From assembly GCA_964626565.1 (NCBI GenBank), contig CAZVFX010000089.1:1-28534 (forward strand): a stretch of DNA of 28,534 nucleotides, in the 5' to 3' direction. This document shows positions 21,041 through 28,534 of the stretch, in pieces. Origin of the DNA: CAZVFX01 sp964626565. GTDB taxonomy: Bacteria; Myxococcota_A; UBA9042; CAIXZC01. Every line of letters begins with the position of its first letter. Position 1 is the first letter of the stretch. The notes beneath the pieces were generated by a model. That model was not told where the DNA came from. It worked only from the letters and a program-made list of their open reading frames with translations, and searched no databases. Position numbers and translations under genes: made by a program.

Positions 21041-24000
21041 ATGATGAGCGTCCAACGAGCCGCCGGCCAGGCCCGGCAAATTCCGTATCGAGCCCTGCTT
21101 GCGCTGGCTGTGGCAGCAGGCTGCTCGTCCGACCCCGGTTCGCCGGGCGCGGATGTGGCATCCCCGGATGCCGTTGAGGCGCGGACAGGTGAGCTGTATT
21201 ATGAGGCGGCAGCTCCCGGGTGCCTCGACGACGGGGACTGCCCTTCCAAGCCGCCCTGCCTGGAAGGCGAATGCGATCCGCAAACCCTGGCGTGCTCATT
21301 CGTTCCGGTGGAAGACGGGACGGCCTGCGATGATGGCAATAGCTGCACCGCGAACGACGAATGCTCAGCGGGAGAATGCGTGGGGGCGCAGGTGTCCTGC
21401 GACGACGGCAATCCTTGCACTGCCGATGGGTGTGACACGGTCAACGGCGAATGCCTCCACACCCCCGTTCCGGCTGCGTGCGACGACTACGACCTGTGCA
21501 CGTCCGGCGACAAGTGCAGCGAGGGAGTCTGCACCGGCGAAGCGGTGAACTGTGATGACGATAACCCGTGCACCTCGGGTAGCTGCTCAGCCGACAAGGG
21601 ATGCCTGCAGCAGCCGGTTGACGGTGTGCCCTGCGATGACGGCGACCTTTGTACGGGCGGCGACCAGTGCCAGGAAGGAGAATGCGAGCCCGGAGTAGCG
21701 AAGGTCTGCGATGACGGCAATGTATGTACGTCTGACGCGTGTGCACCCGATACGGGCGAGTGCGTAAGCCAACCTGCGAATCAGTTGGCCTGCGACGATA
21801 ACAACGCCTGCACCCTGGGCGACTCGTGTCATGAGGGCGTCTGCTCCGGCAGCGAACTGGCGGTTTGTGACGACTTGAATCCATGTACTGACGATGGTTG
21901 CGACCCGCAATCGGGGTGCGTCTTCCTGTTCAACGAGGCGGCCTGTGACGACGGCAACCCCTGCACCCAGGGGGATTCGTGTTCCGCCGGGGTGTGCAGT
22001 TCCGGAGCGGCCAAAGACTGCTTCGACGGCAATCCCTGCACCTTTGATAGCTGCGACGGTGAGGGAGGAGAGTGCCTGCATCAGGAAATAGACTGGCCCT
22101 GCGATGACTCGAATCCGTGCACCGGCGGGGACGTCTGCGCCGGCGGAATCTGTCTCGGGCAGGCGGTGGATTGCGACGACCTCAATCCGTGCACCGTGGA
22201 CTCGTGCGACTCCCTCGCCGGGTGCGTACACGCTCCCACCGCCGCGCCGTGCAGCGACGGCAATCTTTGCACCCTCGGGGATGTTTGCCTGGCCGGCGTT
22301 TGCTTGTCCGGACCGGCAGACCTCTCCTGCGACGACGGCAGCGCGTGCACCTTCGACTCGTGCAACCCTTCCGATGGAAGCTGCACCCACGAACCCACTG
22401 ACGCGGCCTGCGACGATGGCAATCCGTGTACCCTGGGCGATCACTGCGCCGGGGGCGTATGCCAGTCGGGACAGTTGGATTTCTGTGATTGCCAGACCGA
22501 TCTCGACTGCCTGCCTTTCGACGACGGCAACAAGTGCAACGGGTTGCTCTTTTGCGACGCGTCGACCTGGCCCAACAAGTGCAAACTGGCGCCTGAATCG
22601 GTGGTGGAGTGCTCCGATGTGCTCGATACCCACTGCCTCAAAGCGCAGTGCGACCCCGACGATGGAAACTGCTATCAGGTGGCTGAGCCCGATGGCGCAC
22701 TCTGTGATGACGATGATTTGTGCACCCAGTCGGACCAATGCCTCCAGGGGGTGTGCCTGGGCGGCGGCGAGGTCGCGTGCGACGACGGGAATCTTTGCAC
22801 CGCAGACGAATGCCAGCCCGACGTCGGCTGCGTTTACTCTTCAGTCAGTCTGCCCTGCAACGACGGGAACCTCTGCACCGTAGGCGACTCCTGTCTCGGC
22901 GGCAACTGCATCGGTCTTCCCAAGGTGTGCGAGGACGGCAACCCGTGCACCACCGGAGTGTGCGATCCGGGCAGCGGAGAGTGCGACTTCCACATCATCC
23001 CGACCTCGTGCGACGACGAAAACCCGTGTACCGTTGAGGACCAGTGCGTCGATGGCGTTTGCACCGGAGTACCCCGGGACTGCACAGACGATTACCCCTG
23101 TACTTCAGATGCCTGCCACCCGAGCCTCGGGTGCATTCATTCCCCCCTTCCGGGGGAGTGCGACGACGGCAACGGCTGCACCGTTGACGACCAGTGTTCA
23201 GGAGTTCTCTGCGTAGGCGTGTCGGTGGATTGCGATGACGACAACGTGTGTACCGACGACCTGTGCCAGGGCGACATCGGCTGCTTCCACCAACCCAACG
23301 TCGCACCGTGCAACGATCAAAACGCCTGCACCTACGGTGACATGTGCAATCAGGGCGAGTGCCAGGGGTTGCCCCTTAGTTGCGTGACCGGAAATCCGTG
23401 CACCTTCGAGTACTGTCACGAGGCCGCAGGCTGCATTATCGTGTTCCTGGATATGCCGTGTGACGACCAGAACGAATGCACCGAGGGAGATTGGTGCGTG
23501 GACGGCACTTGCTATCCGGGGCCGGAGATCATCTGCTACGACAACAACGAATGCACCCTGGACTTCTGCAAAGTCGAAACCGGTGAGTGCCACTTCAACC
23601 CCCTGGGGAAACCGTGTGACGATGAAGACCTGTGCACCACGTTCGACCTTTGCTCGGGCGGCGATTGTGCCGGCTTCCCTGTTGACTGCGACGACGCCAA
23701 CGGCTGTACTTCCGACTCGTGCGACCCGGTGGAAGGGTGCCTGCACGCTCCCCTCCACCTCGCCTGGTGCGATGACAACGATCCCTGTACCACCGGCGAC
23801 TACTGCGAAATGCACCAGTGCCTCGGCACCGGAAGCATGAATTGCAACGACAACAACCAATGCACACTCGATGAATGCCAGAAGGGATTCGGCTGTCAGC
23901 ATTTGTCTCTGGATGGCGTCACCTGCGACGACGGTGACGAAGCGACTGTCCACGATCTGTGCGTGGGCAACCAGTGTGTGGGCGCGCCGGACCCTGACCT

Positions 24001-24763
24001 GGACGGAATCCCCGATGAGGGTCCCGAACTGGCTTGTGTGGGTGGCGAAATCGACGATTGTGCGGACAACTGTGCCGGCAGTTACAATCCGGAGCAAGGG
24101 GATGCGGACGGGGACGGAGTGGGAGATGTGTGCGAAATCTGCGGAGAGTATCAGGTCATAGATGGAGAGACTCCACCGGTTCCGGAACTGTGGTCGGTTT
24201 ATCCCTCCGGCGCGTGCCCCGATGACAACCACTCATTCTCGCCGGTGCTCGTGCCGCCGGAGGCTCAACCTGCCCTGGCCGCGGTGGCCAATCGACAGGA
24301 TATCTGCACTGCGGGGGCAGTGAGCACGGCCATCGTGCCCGTACACGATCTGTCGGGGCACTTGAGCGTCGTCGAGGCGGATGTGGAGTTTGGAACCGCC
24401 TACTGCCCGCCGGAACTGGTCAACGGAGAGTTGGCCGAGATTGCGGTGGTGTCGGGACAGGAAAAAGTGACGCTGTTCTCCGCCGCGTCGGTGGAAGGCG
24501 AGGCGGTCTGCGGCCCAGCCCTTCTCATCGATCCTGCCGACGCCCGGGCTTCGTGGCGTTTTGAATTCAATGGGCAGCTTGCCTGGGTGCGGGTGTACCG
24601 GGGGGGAATCGAAACCTCGGACAGTCCATACGACCTCTCGGGCCTGGAAGGCAAATGGCAGCTCAGCTTCGCGGCTGCAGGGGGCGACCTCGATGGCGGC
24701 GCAGGTTCTTTTGCCGTTGTCCGAATCTATGCTTATACCTATATTTGCAATTGGCAGAACTGA
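21041..24763 (+). CDS. Giant Cys-rich lipoprotein with 32 Dicty_CTDC-type repeats
   Basis: 1240 residues from ATG 21041. The next codon is also ATG, and ATG 20996 is possible; no ribosome site decides. A lipoprotein signal peptide ends LALAVAAGC-SSD, so it is lipid-anchored and probably outer-membrane or surface-exposed. From 21326 to ~23990 there are 32 modules of the form CDDGNPCT, with two alternating Cys spacings (see findings), plus one expanded module at 22484-22702. These resemble Dictyostelium CTDC repeats found in extracellular matrix proteins. After them come thrombospondin-type-3-like Asp motifs (DPDLDGIPDEG, DADGDGVGDVC; 23991-24134), then a ~210-residue globular C-terminal domain of beta character. 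Asp and Cys dominate; most Cys are probably disulphide-bonded outside the cell. Calcium binding and a stalk-like shape are inference. The CDF gene follows after 25 bases. The long antisense frames over it are shadows. Confidence 0.85.
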   Translation: MMSVQRAAGQARQIPYRALLALAVAAGCSSDPGSPGADVASPDAVEARTGELYYEAAAPGCLDDGDCPSKPPCLEGECDPQTLACSFVPVEDGTACDDGNSCTANDECSAGECVGAQVSCDDGNPCTADGCDTVNGECLHTPVPAACDDYDLCTSGDKCSEGVCTGEAVNCDDDNPCTSGSCSADKGCLQQPVDGVPCDDGDLCTGGDQCQEGECEPGVAKVCDDGNVCTSDACAPDTGECVSQPANQLACDDNNACTLGDSCHEGVCSGSELAVCDDLNPCTDDGCDPQSGCVFLFNEAACDDGNPCTQGDSCSAGVCSSGAAKDCFDGNPCTFDSCDGEGGECLHQEIDWPCDDSNPCTGGDVCAGGICLGQAVDCDDLNPCTVDSCDSLAGCVHAPTAAPCSDGNLCTLGDVCLAGVCLSGPADLSCDDGSACTFDSCNPSDGSCTHEPTDAACDDGNPCTLGDHCAGGVCQSGQLDFCDCQTDLDCLPFDDGNKCNGLLFCDASTWPNKCKLAPESVVECSDVLDTHCLKAQCDPDDGNCYQVAEPDGALCDDDDLCTQSDQCLQGVCLGGGEVACDDGNLCTADECQPDVGCVYSSVSLPCNDGNLCTVGDSCLGGNCIGLPKVCEDGNPCTTGVCDPGSGECDFHIIPTSCDDENPCTVEDQCVDGVCTGVPRDCTDDYPCTSDACHPSLGCIHSPLPGECDDGNGCTVDDQCSGVLCVGVSVDCDDDNVCTDDLCQGDIGCFHQPNVAPCNDQNACTYGDMCNQGECQGLPLSCVTGNPCTFEYCHEAAGCIIVFLDMPCDDQNECTEGDWCVDGTCYPGPEIICYDNNECTLDFCKVETGECHFNPLGKPCDDEDLCTTFDLCSGGDCAGFPVDCDDANGCTSDSCDPVEGCLHAPLHLAWCDDNDPCTTGDYCEMHQCLGTGSMNCNDNNQCTLDECQKGFGCQHLSLDGVTCDDGDEATVHDLCVGNQCVGAPDPDLDGIPDEGPELACVGGEIDDCADNCAGSYNPEQGDADGDGVGDVCEICGEYQVIDGETPPVPELWSVYPSGACPDDNHSFSPVLVPPEAQPALAAVANRQDICTAGAVSTAIVPVHDLSGHLSVVEADVEFGTAYCPPELVNGELAEIAVVSGQEKVTLFSAASVEGEAVCGPALLIDPADARASWRFEFNGQLAWVRVYRGGIETSDSPYDLSGLEGKWQLSFAAAGGDLDGGAGSFAVVRIYAYTYICNWQN
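21326..23990 (+). repeat. Coding array of alternating A/B Cys modules (32 + 1 expanded)
   Basis: A modules have CT-x4-C and B modules CT-x3-C. They alternate without exception through the array, except that the expanded module (22484-22702) fills one B position between two A modules. The last A module is degenerate (CDDGDEAT in place of C-T). DNA copies are diverged (GACGACGGCAA-like cores), so this is an old array rather than a recent slippage product. Confidence 0.9.
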
Positions 24764-24788
24764 ACCGACAGGATGAGCACAGCTCCAC

Positions 24789-25715
24789 ATGGGAAGTCAC
24801 CATCACCACGGTATTGCGCATAGCCACGGTCCGGACGGGGAAGGCAACGGGCACAGGGTGAAGGAGCAGAAACGGCTTTGGTTTGCACTCGCCATCACCG
24901 GTGTCACCATGGTGGTGGAGGTGATCGGAGGGTTGTGGACCGGCAGCCTGGCCCTTATCTCCGACGCCGGCCACATGTTCACTCACGTTGCGGCCCTGGG
25001 TGTGAGTCTCGCAGCGATTCTGTTCGCAGCCCGGCGCGCAACTCCGGAACGGACCTTTGGCAACTATCGGGCCGAGGTGTTGGCCGCGCTGTTCAACGCG
25101 GTCACCCTGCTGATCATCACCGCGCTCATCATTCACGAGGCGTACGAGCGGTTCCTGGCGCCCAGAGATGTCATGGGGATGGAGATGTTCGTCATCGCCC
25201 TTGTCGGGCTGGCCGTGAACGTAGCAACCGCGTTGCTCCTTCACGACGTCGGTAAGGACGACCTCAACGTCAGAAGTGCATTTCTTCACATGCTGGGCGA
25301 CACCTTCTCCTCCGTGGTCATCGTGATTGGCGCCCTCGTGATCCACAGCACCGGCTGGGTCTGGGTGGACCCCGCGTTGTCGGTGCTCGTCTGCCTGGTC
25401 ATCCTGGTGTGGGCCTGGGGGCTGACCAGAGACTCGGTAAGGGTGCTCATGGAAGTGGCGCCCAAGTCTATTCCAGTTACGCGGCTCCACACCGAACTGC
25501 TGGCTTGCGACCAGGCAGTCGCAGCGGTTGAGGACCTGAAAGTATGGACCATCACGTCCGGCATGCACGTCATCGCCGCTCGTGTAAAACTCGCGGAGCC
25601 GGCGTCCCCGGACCGCGTTGCCGACGTGCGCCATCTACTGGAACACCATGTTCTCGACGCCTATGGCGTGAGCCGTACCTACTTCGAAGTTCTCGGACCC
25701 GCCTCCGACGTTTGA
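24789..25715 (+). CDS. Cation diffusion facilitator (CzcD/ZnT-type) with altered metal site
   Basis: A 308-residue CDF transporter, a proton-driven exporter of Zn2+, Co2+ or related divalent ions. It has a His-rich N-terminus (MGSHHHHGIAHSHG), six predicted transmembrane helices, the conserved GSLALISDAGHM in TM2, RTFGNYRAEVLAALFN in the loop to TM3, and HMLGDTF in TM5. The C-terminal cytoplasmic domain (from ~residue 220) holds VEDLKVWTITSGMHVIAARV. The TM5 pair is canonical (H167, D171), but TM2 reads H62-M-F-T-H66 where CzcD/ZnT proteins have H-x3-D. The transport site would therefore be three His and one Asp. Start ATG 24789 is fixed by the His-rich family N-terminus, and only AGGATGAG (24770-24777) could serve as ribosome site. 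It lies 25 bases after one giant lipoprotein gene and 70 before the next. Confidence 0.92.
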   Translation: MGSHHHHGIAHSHGPDGEGNGHRVKEQKRLWFALAITGVTMVVEVIGGLWTGSLALISDAGHMFTHVAALGVSLAAILFAARRATPERTFGNYRAEVLAALFNAVTLLIITALIIHEAYERFLAPRDVMGMEMFVIALVGLAVNVATALLLHDVGKDDLNVRSAFLHMLGDTFSSVVIVIGALVIHSTGWVWVDPALSVLVCLVILVWAWGLTRDSVRVLMEVAPKSIPVTRLHTELLACDQAVAAVEDLKVWTITSGMHVIAARVKLAEPASPDRVADVRHLLEHHVLDAYGVSRTYFEVLGPASDV

Positions 25716-25785
25716 CTTGCTGGCCCGCATCGGCTTTAATCAGTTTGCAGAGACCGCAATCTGTTGCTCATACCGGGGACCGTCC

Positions 25786-28440
25786 ATGAGAAGCGCTTCT
25801 ACAAGCTTCATCTGCCTGATTTGTTTGGCCGCTGCGTGCGGCGGCACTGAGCCGCAGGTGATTTCCAAGGACGTCGGCGGTCCGGTGGAGGACATACACG
25901 CGGAAGTGCAGCCTGTTGAAGTCGCGGTCCTCCCCGACACCGCCCCTGAAACGACCCCCCTTCCCGACGTTGCACCGGAAATCGGCTATCCCGATCTGGA
26001 GGTCGAAACCGACAAGGTTCTTCCTCCCGACCTCCAGGAGACTGAATGCGGTAGCGGCTATGACTGCGAACCCCAATGTGAGCCCCAACCCGAGGAGTGC
26101 AACGGCCTCGATGACGATTGTGACGGCGACGTGGACGAAGGCGAACTGGTGGACGGCGACTACTTCGGGTTGTGCGATGACGATAATCTTTGCACCGATG
26201 ATACGTGCGCTGGCGACGCCGGCTGTGAGCATATCGCGCTTGACGGCGTGGAGTGCATTGACGGCGACCTGTGCACGACGGGCGACAAGTGCCAGCAGGG
26301 GCTGTGCATGGGTGTGGCGCTTGATTGCGACGATGGAAATGAATGCACCGATGACGTGTGCAATGCTGAAGGGCAGTGCCAGAGCACGGACAACAGCGCT
26401 GCCTGCGATGACGGCGATCCGTGCACTGCTAACGATGAGTGCCTGTTCGGTGCCTGCGTTGGGGAGCAGTTGGCGTGTGCGTGCCAGGCCGACGCGGATT
26501 GCGCCGCACTGGAGGATGGCGACTTGTGCAACGGAGTCCTTCACTGCGATGACTCCACTTTGCCATACGTGTGCCAGATTGTTCCCGACAGCGAGGTTGT
26601 GTGTCCACCCCCCGAAGGACCCGACGCGGAGTGTGTGGAATCGGTTTGTGACCCCCTCACTGGTGAATGCGATATCGTACCCATTGACGGAGAGGTGTTC
26701 TGTAAGGACGGAAACCCCTGTACGGCCGGGGACCTCTGCGTAGACGGGGTGTGCGTGCCGGGGGCCGAGATCTCATGCGGTGACGGCAATCCCTGCACTG
26801 ACGATTCTTGCGATCCGCTGCTGGGCTGTGTGGCCGAGTACAATCTGGAGCCGTGCGACGACGGCGATGTGTGCACCGTGAGTGACGAGTGCTTCGAGGG
26901 AGAATGCACCGGCGGACCGCCGCTGGACTGCGACGACGGTAATCCTTGCACCGATGACGGTTGTCATGCTGAAGATGGTTGCTTCAGCGCGGACAACGAA
27001 CTGCCCTGTGAGGGCGGGTTCTGTTTCGAGGGCGTCTGTGTCCCCGACAGCCCGGAAGAGTGCGATGACGACAACATCTGCACATCGGAGAGCCTGGGGC
27101 CCGACCAGGAATGCGTCTACACCCTGAACAAGTTGCCCTGTGATGACGACAATCCGTGCACCATCGGGGACAACTGCCATCTGGGTACGTGCATTTCCGG
27201 CGCGTCGGTGGATTGCAGTGACAGCGACGTTTGTACCGATGATTTCTGCGATCCGGTCGATGGTTGCTACCACGTTGCCAACGCCGCGCCCTGCAACGAT
27301 CTCAACGATTGCACATCGGTGGACGTCTGCGTGGATGGCCACTGCCAGGGGAGCGGCCAGCCCGATTGTGACGATGATAACCTGTGCACCGATGACTCTT
27401 GTGACCCGGTGCTGGGCAAATGCCTCCATTCTTTCAACGACGCTCCATGCGACGATGGCGACGTGTGCACCGAGGCCGATCAGTGCATTATGGGGATCTG
27501 TTTTGGCGCGGGCGGCGGCGAGTGCGACGACGCCAACGAATGTACCATCGACGAGTGTGACCCGGACAGCGGCTGTCTCCACCTGCCGGGCCCCGACGGC
27601 GTCCAATGCGACGACGCTGACATATGCACCAACGAAGAGGTGTGTGAGGCCGGTCAGTGCGTGGGTCAGGCCGAGTATGACTGCAATGACGACAACATCT
27701 GCACCGACGATTCCTGTGACCCTGTGGACGGTTGTCTTTTCACTCCTAACTCCCTCCCGTGCCCCGAAGGAATGTGCAAGAACGGTGAGTGCCTAGAGCC
27801 GTGCTCTGACTGCTGCGTCGCACCCTACCTGGCCGATGATTTTGCCACCGACAAAGGGTGGGACTACGGCCCGGAATGGGAGCGGGGTCCGGCCACGCAG
27901 TCAGGGGGACAGCAGTACAACAACCCGGACCCGTCGTCTGACCACAGCACCAGCGCCGACAACTACATCGCAGGGGTGGTCATCGGCGGCAACGCGGGCA
28001 CCGGACTGCACGATTTCTACTGGGTCACCTCTCCGCCCATGGACACTACCGGCTCCGCGGATCTGCACGTCGCCTACTGGCGTTGGCTCAACAGCGACTA
28101 CATGCCGTACATACAGAATCGAGTGCAGGTGTTCAACGGCAATAGCTGGGTCACCATCTGGGAAACCGGCGGCTCTCCGGGAATCGATGATACCTCCTGG
28201 AAATATCAGGATTTCAGCGTACAGGCGCACTCCAATTCTCAGTTCCGGGTTCGGTTCGGTTTCATGATCGGATCCGGCGGAGTATTCATCGTCTCGAGTT
28301 GGAACGTCGACGATGTTACCGTCTACGATGCCGGCCCCTTGGCTCCCGACGAGCCTCTCTGCTGTGAATTGGCTTCCGGCTGTCAGGGGATCTACGCCGA
28401 TCCGGTGGACTGCGTCGAGGCCTTCTGCGTCGGCCCCTGA
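25786..28440 (+). CDS. Second Cys-rich Dicty_CTDC-repeat lipoprotein with C-terminal adhesin-like domain
   Basis: 884 residues from ATG 25786 (GGGGA upstream). The signal peptide ends ICLAAAC-GG, a lipobox. A Pro/Glu/Val-rich linker (about residues 20-85) is followed by a MopE-like motif (CNGLDDDCDGDVDEGE, 26098-26145). Then from 26173 to 27792 come about 19 CTDC-type modules, again alternating, with the same kind of expanded module at 26476-26700. Two modules near 27007-27120 are degenerate. The C-terminal ~215 residues (from LADDFATDKGWDYG) resemble MAM/jelly-roll domains of secreted adhesins and proteases (WVTSPPMDTTG, VQVFNGNSWVTIWETGG, FRVRFGFMIGSGGVFIVSSWNVDDVTVYD). The C-terminal domain differs from that of the first giant lipoprotein, so the two share modules but not the end domain. 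Surface location is inferred; partner unknown. Confidence 0.85.
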   Translation: MRSASTSFICLICLAAACGGTEPQVISKDVGGPVEDIHAEVQPVEVAVLPDTAPETTPLPDVAPEIGYPDLEVETDKVLPPDLQETECGSGYDCEPQCEPQPEECNGLDDDCDGDVDEGELVDGDYFGLCDDDNLCTDDTCAGDAGCEHIALDGVECIDGDLCTTGDKCQQGLCMGVALDCDDGNECTDDVCNAEGQCQSTDNSAACDDGDPCTANDECLFGACVGEQLACACQADADCAALEDGDLCNGVLHCDDSTLPYVCQIVPDSEVVCPPPEGPDAECVESVCDPLTGECDIVPIDGEVFCKDGNPCTAGDLCVDGVCVPGAEISCGDGNPCTDDSCDPLLGCVAEYNLEPCDDGDVCTVSDECFEGECTGGPPLDCDDGNPCTDDGCHAEDGCFSADNELPCEGGFCFEGVCVPDSPEECDDDNICTSESLGPDQECVYTLNKLPCDDDNPCTIGDNCHLGTCISGASVDCSDSDVCTDDFCDPVDGCYHVANAAPCNDLNDCTSVDVCVDGHCQGSGQPDCDDDNLCTDDSCDPVLGKCLHSFNDAPCDDGDVCTEADQCIMGICFGAGGGECDDANECTIDECDPDSGCLHLPGPDGVQCDDADICTNEEVCEAGQCVGQAEYDCNDDNICTDDSCDPVDGCLFTPNSLPCPEGMCKNGECLEPCSDCCVAPYLADDFATDKGWDYGPEWERGPATQSGGQQYNNPDPSSDHSTSADNYIAGVVIGGNAGTGLHDFYWVTSPPMDTTGSADLHVAYWRWLNSDYMPYIQNRVQVFNGNSWVTIWETGGSPGIDDTSWKYQDFSVQAHSNSQFRVRFGFMIGSGGVFIVSSWNVDDVTVYDAGPLAPDEPLCCELASGCQGIYADPVDCVEAFCVGP
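26173..27792 (+). repeat. Coding array of alternating CTDC-type modules
   Basis: The order read from CT-x3-C (B) and CT-x4-C (A) spacing is B A B A X A B A B a b A B A B A B A B a. X is the expanded module and lower case marks degenerate or shortened units. No two modules of the same type are adjacent, other than the A-X-A context. Confidence 0.85.
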
Positions 28441-28460
28441 AAAGTTTCTGAGAACTTTTC
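28441..28460 (+). terminator. Possible weak terminator after the second giant lipoprotein
   Basis: The inverted repeat AAAAGTT (28441-28447) / AACTTTT (28454-28460) has a 6-base loop and starts immediately after the stop codon. The stem is AT-rich and the T run is part of it, so a classical GC stem plus free U tract is lacking. Confidence 0.4.
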
Positions 28461-28534
28461 CGTACCTCAAGTGTCCCTATTCTAGTCCTAAAACAAGCGC
28501 ATATTGACCGACCCGAAGGGCGGTTGTCCAGCTG

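Noticed and set aside
21587..22738. Long antisense open frame (383 residues) across the Cys-repeat gene, and similar ones at 23198-24232, 25768-26544 and 26773-27606
   Set aside because: They arise because the repetitive, GC-rich codons of the sense arrays lack stops on the other strand. They have no ribosome sites and no recognisable domains, and their Ala/Val/Arg-rich content is what antisense of GAC/TGC/GGC codons gives.
21326..23990. Regularly spaced GACGACGGCAA-like DNA repeats considered as a CRISPR array
   Set aside because: The units are diverged, in frame and encode the CDDGN Cys module. There are no unique spacers, no conserved palindromic repeat and no cas genes.
28447..28455. TTCTGAGAA near the window end resembles the core of the palindrome at 8176-8186
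   Set aside because: A 9-base near-palindrome shared twice in 28 kb can occur by chance, and the second copy lies in the loop region of a possible terminator, not upstream of a gene.

Overview
This looks like a chromosomal window from a GC-rich, Gram-negative bacterium of deltaproteobacterial or myxobacterial type. The main clues are two very large lipoproteins built of Dictyostelium-type CTDC Cys-rich repeats, MopE-like Asp-rich metal-binding motifs, an 11-repeat FG-GAP/VCBS propeller, and alkaline-phosphatase-superfamily transferases fused to membrane domains. The taxonomic placement is inference. No phage, IS element, CRISPR array or rRNA is visible. Gene packing is dense and no gap over 300 bases lacks a gene or tRNA.

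Layout. 1-3218 (+): a promoter, a one-TM protein of unknown function and a membrane-anchored sulfatase-like protein. 3222-8143 (-): acyl-CoA synthetase, murB and a second membrane sulfatase-like protein. The junctions of these three genes carry unusual 7-bp repeats that start with stop codons. 8248-10727 (+): a ThiF/MoeB-type E1-like enzyme, then a LarA-like (nickel-pincer) racemase-family protein. 10735-11592 (+): a strong sigma70-type promoter, tRNA-Ser(GCU), tRNA-Arg(ACG) and tadA, so the enzyme sits directly behind the tRNA it is known to modify. 11567-13760 (-): a GT-C-like polytopic membrane protein and a secreted protein. 13898-20030 (+): a secreted lipocalin-like protein, then a tight three-gene cluster (trypsin-like protease, DUF3352-like secreted protein, FG-GAP propeller). 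20040-20912 (-): a small exported protein. 21041-28440 (+): a 1240-aa Cys-repeat lipoprotein, a His-rich cation diffusion facilitator and an 884-aa Cys-repeat lipoprotein.

How the genes fit together. The left half mixes core metabolism (murB, acyl-CoA ligase, tRNA processing) with envelope-modifying enzymes. The right half is dominated by secreted or surface proteins: protease, propeller and giant Cys/Asp-rich lipoproteins. The most distinctive signals are four: (1) the strict two-type alternation of modules in both giant lipoproteins, with one shared expanded module; (2) a CDF transporter between them whose zinc site reads HHHD instead of HDHD; (3) stop-codon heptamer arrays at gene junctions; (4) the tRNA-Arg(ACG)-tadA linkage.
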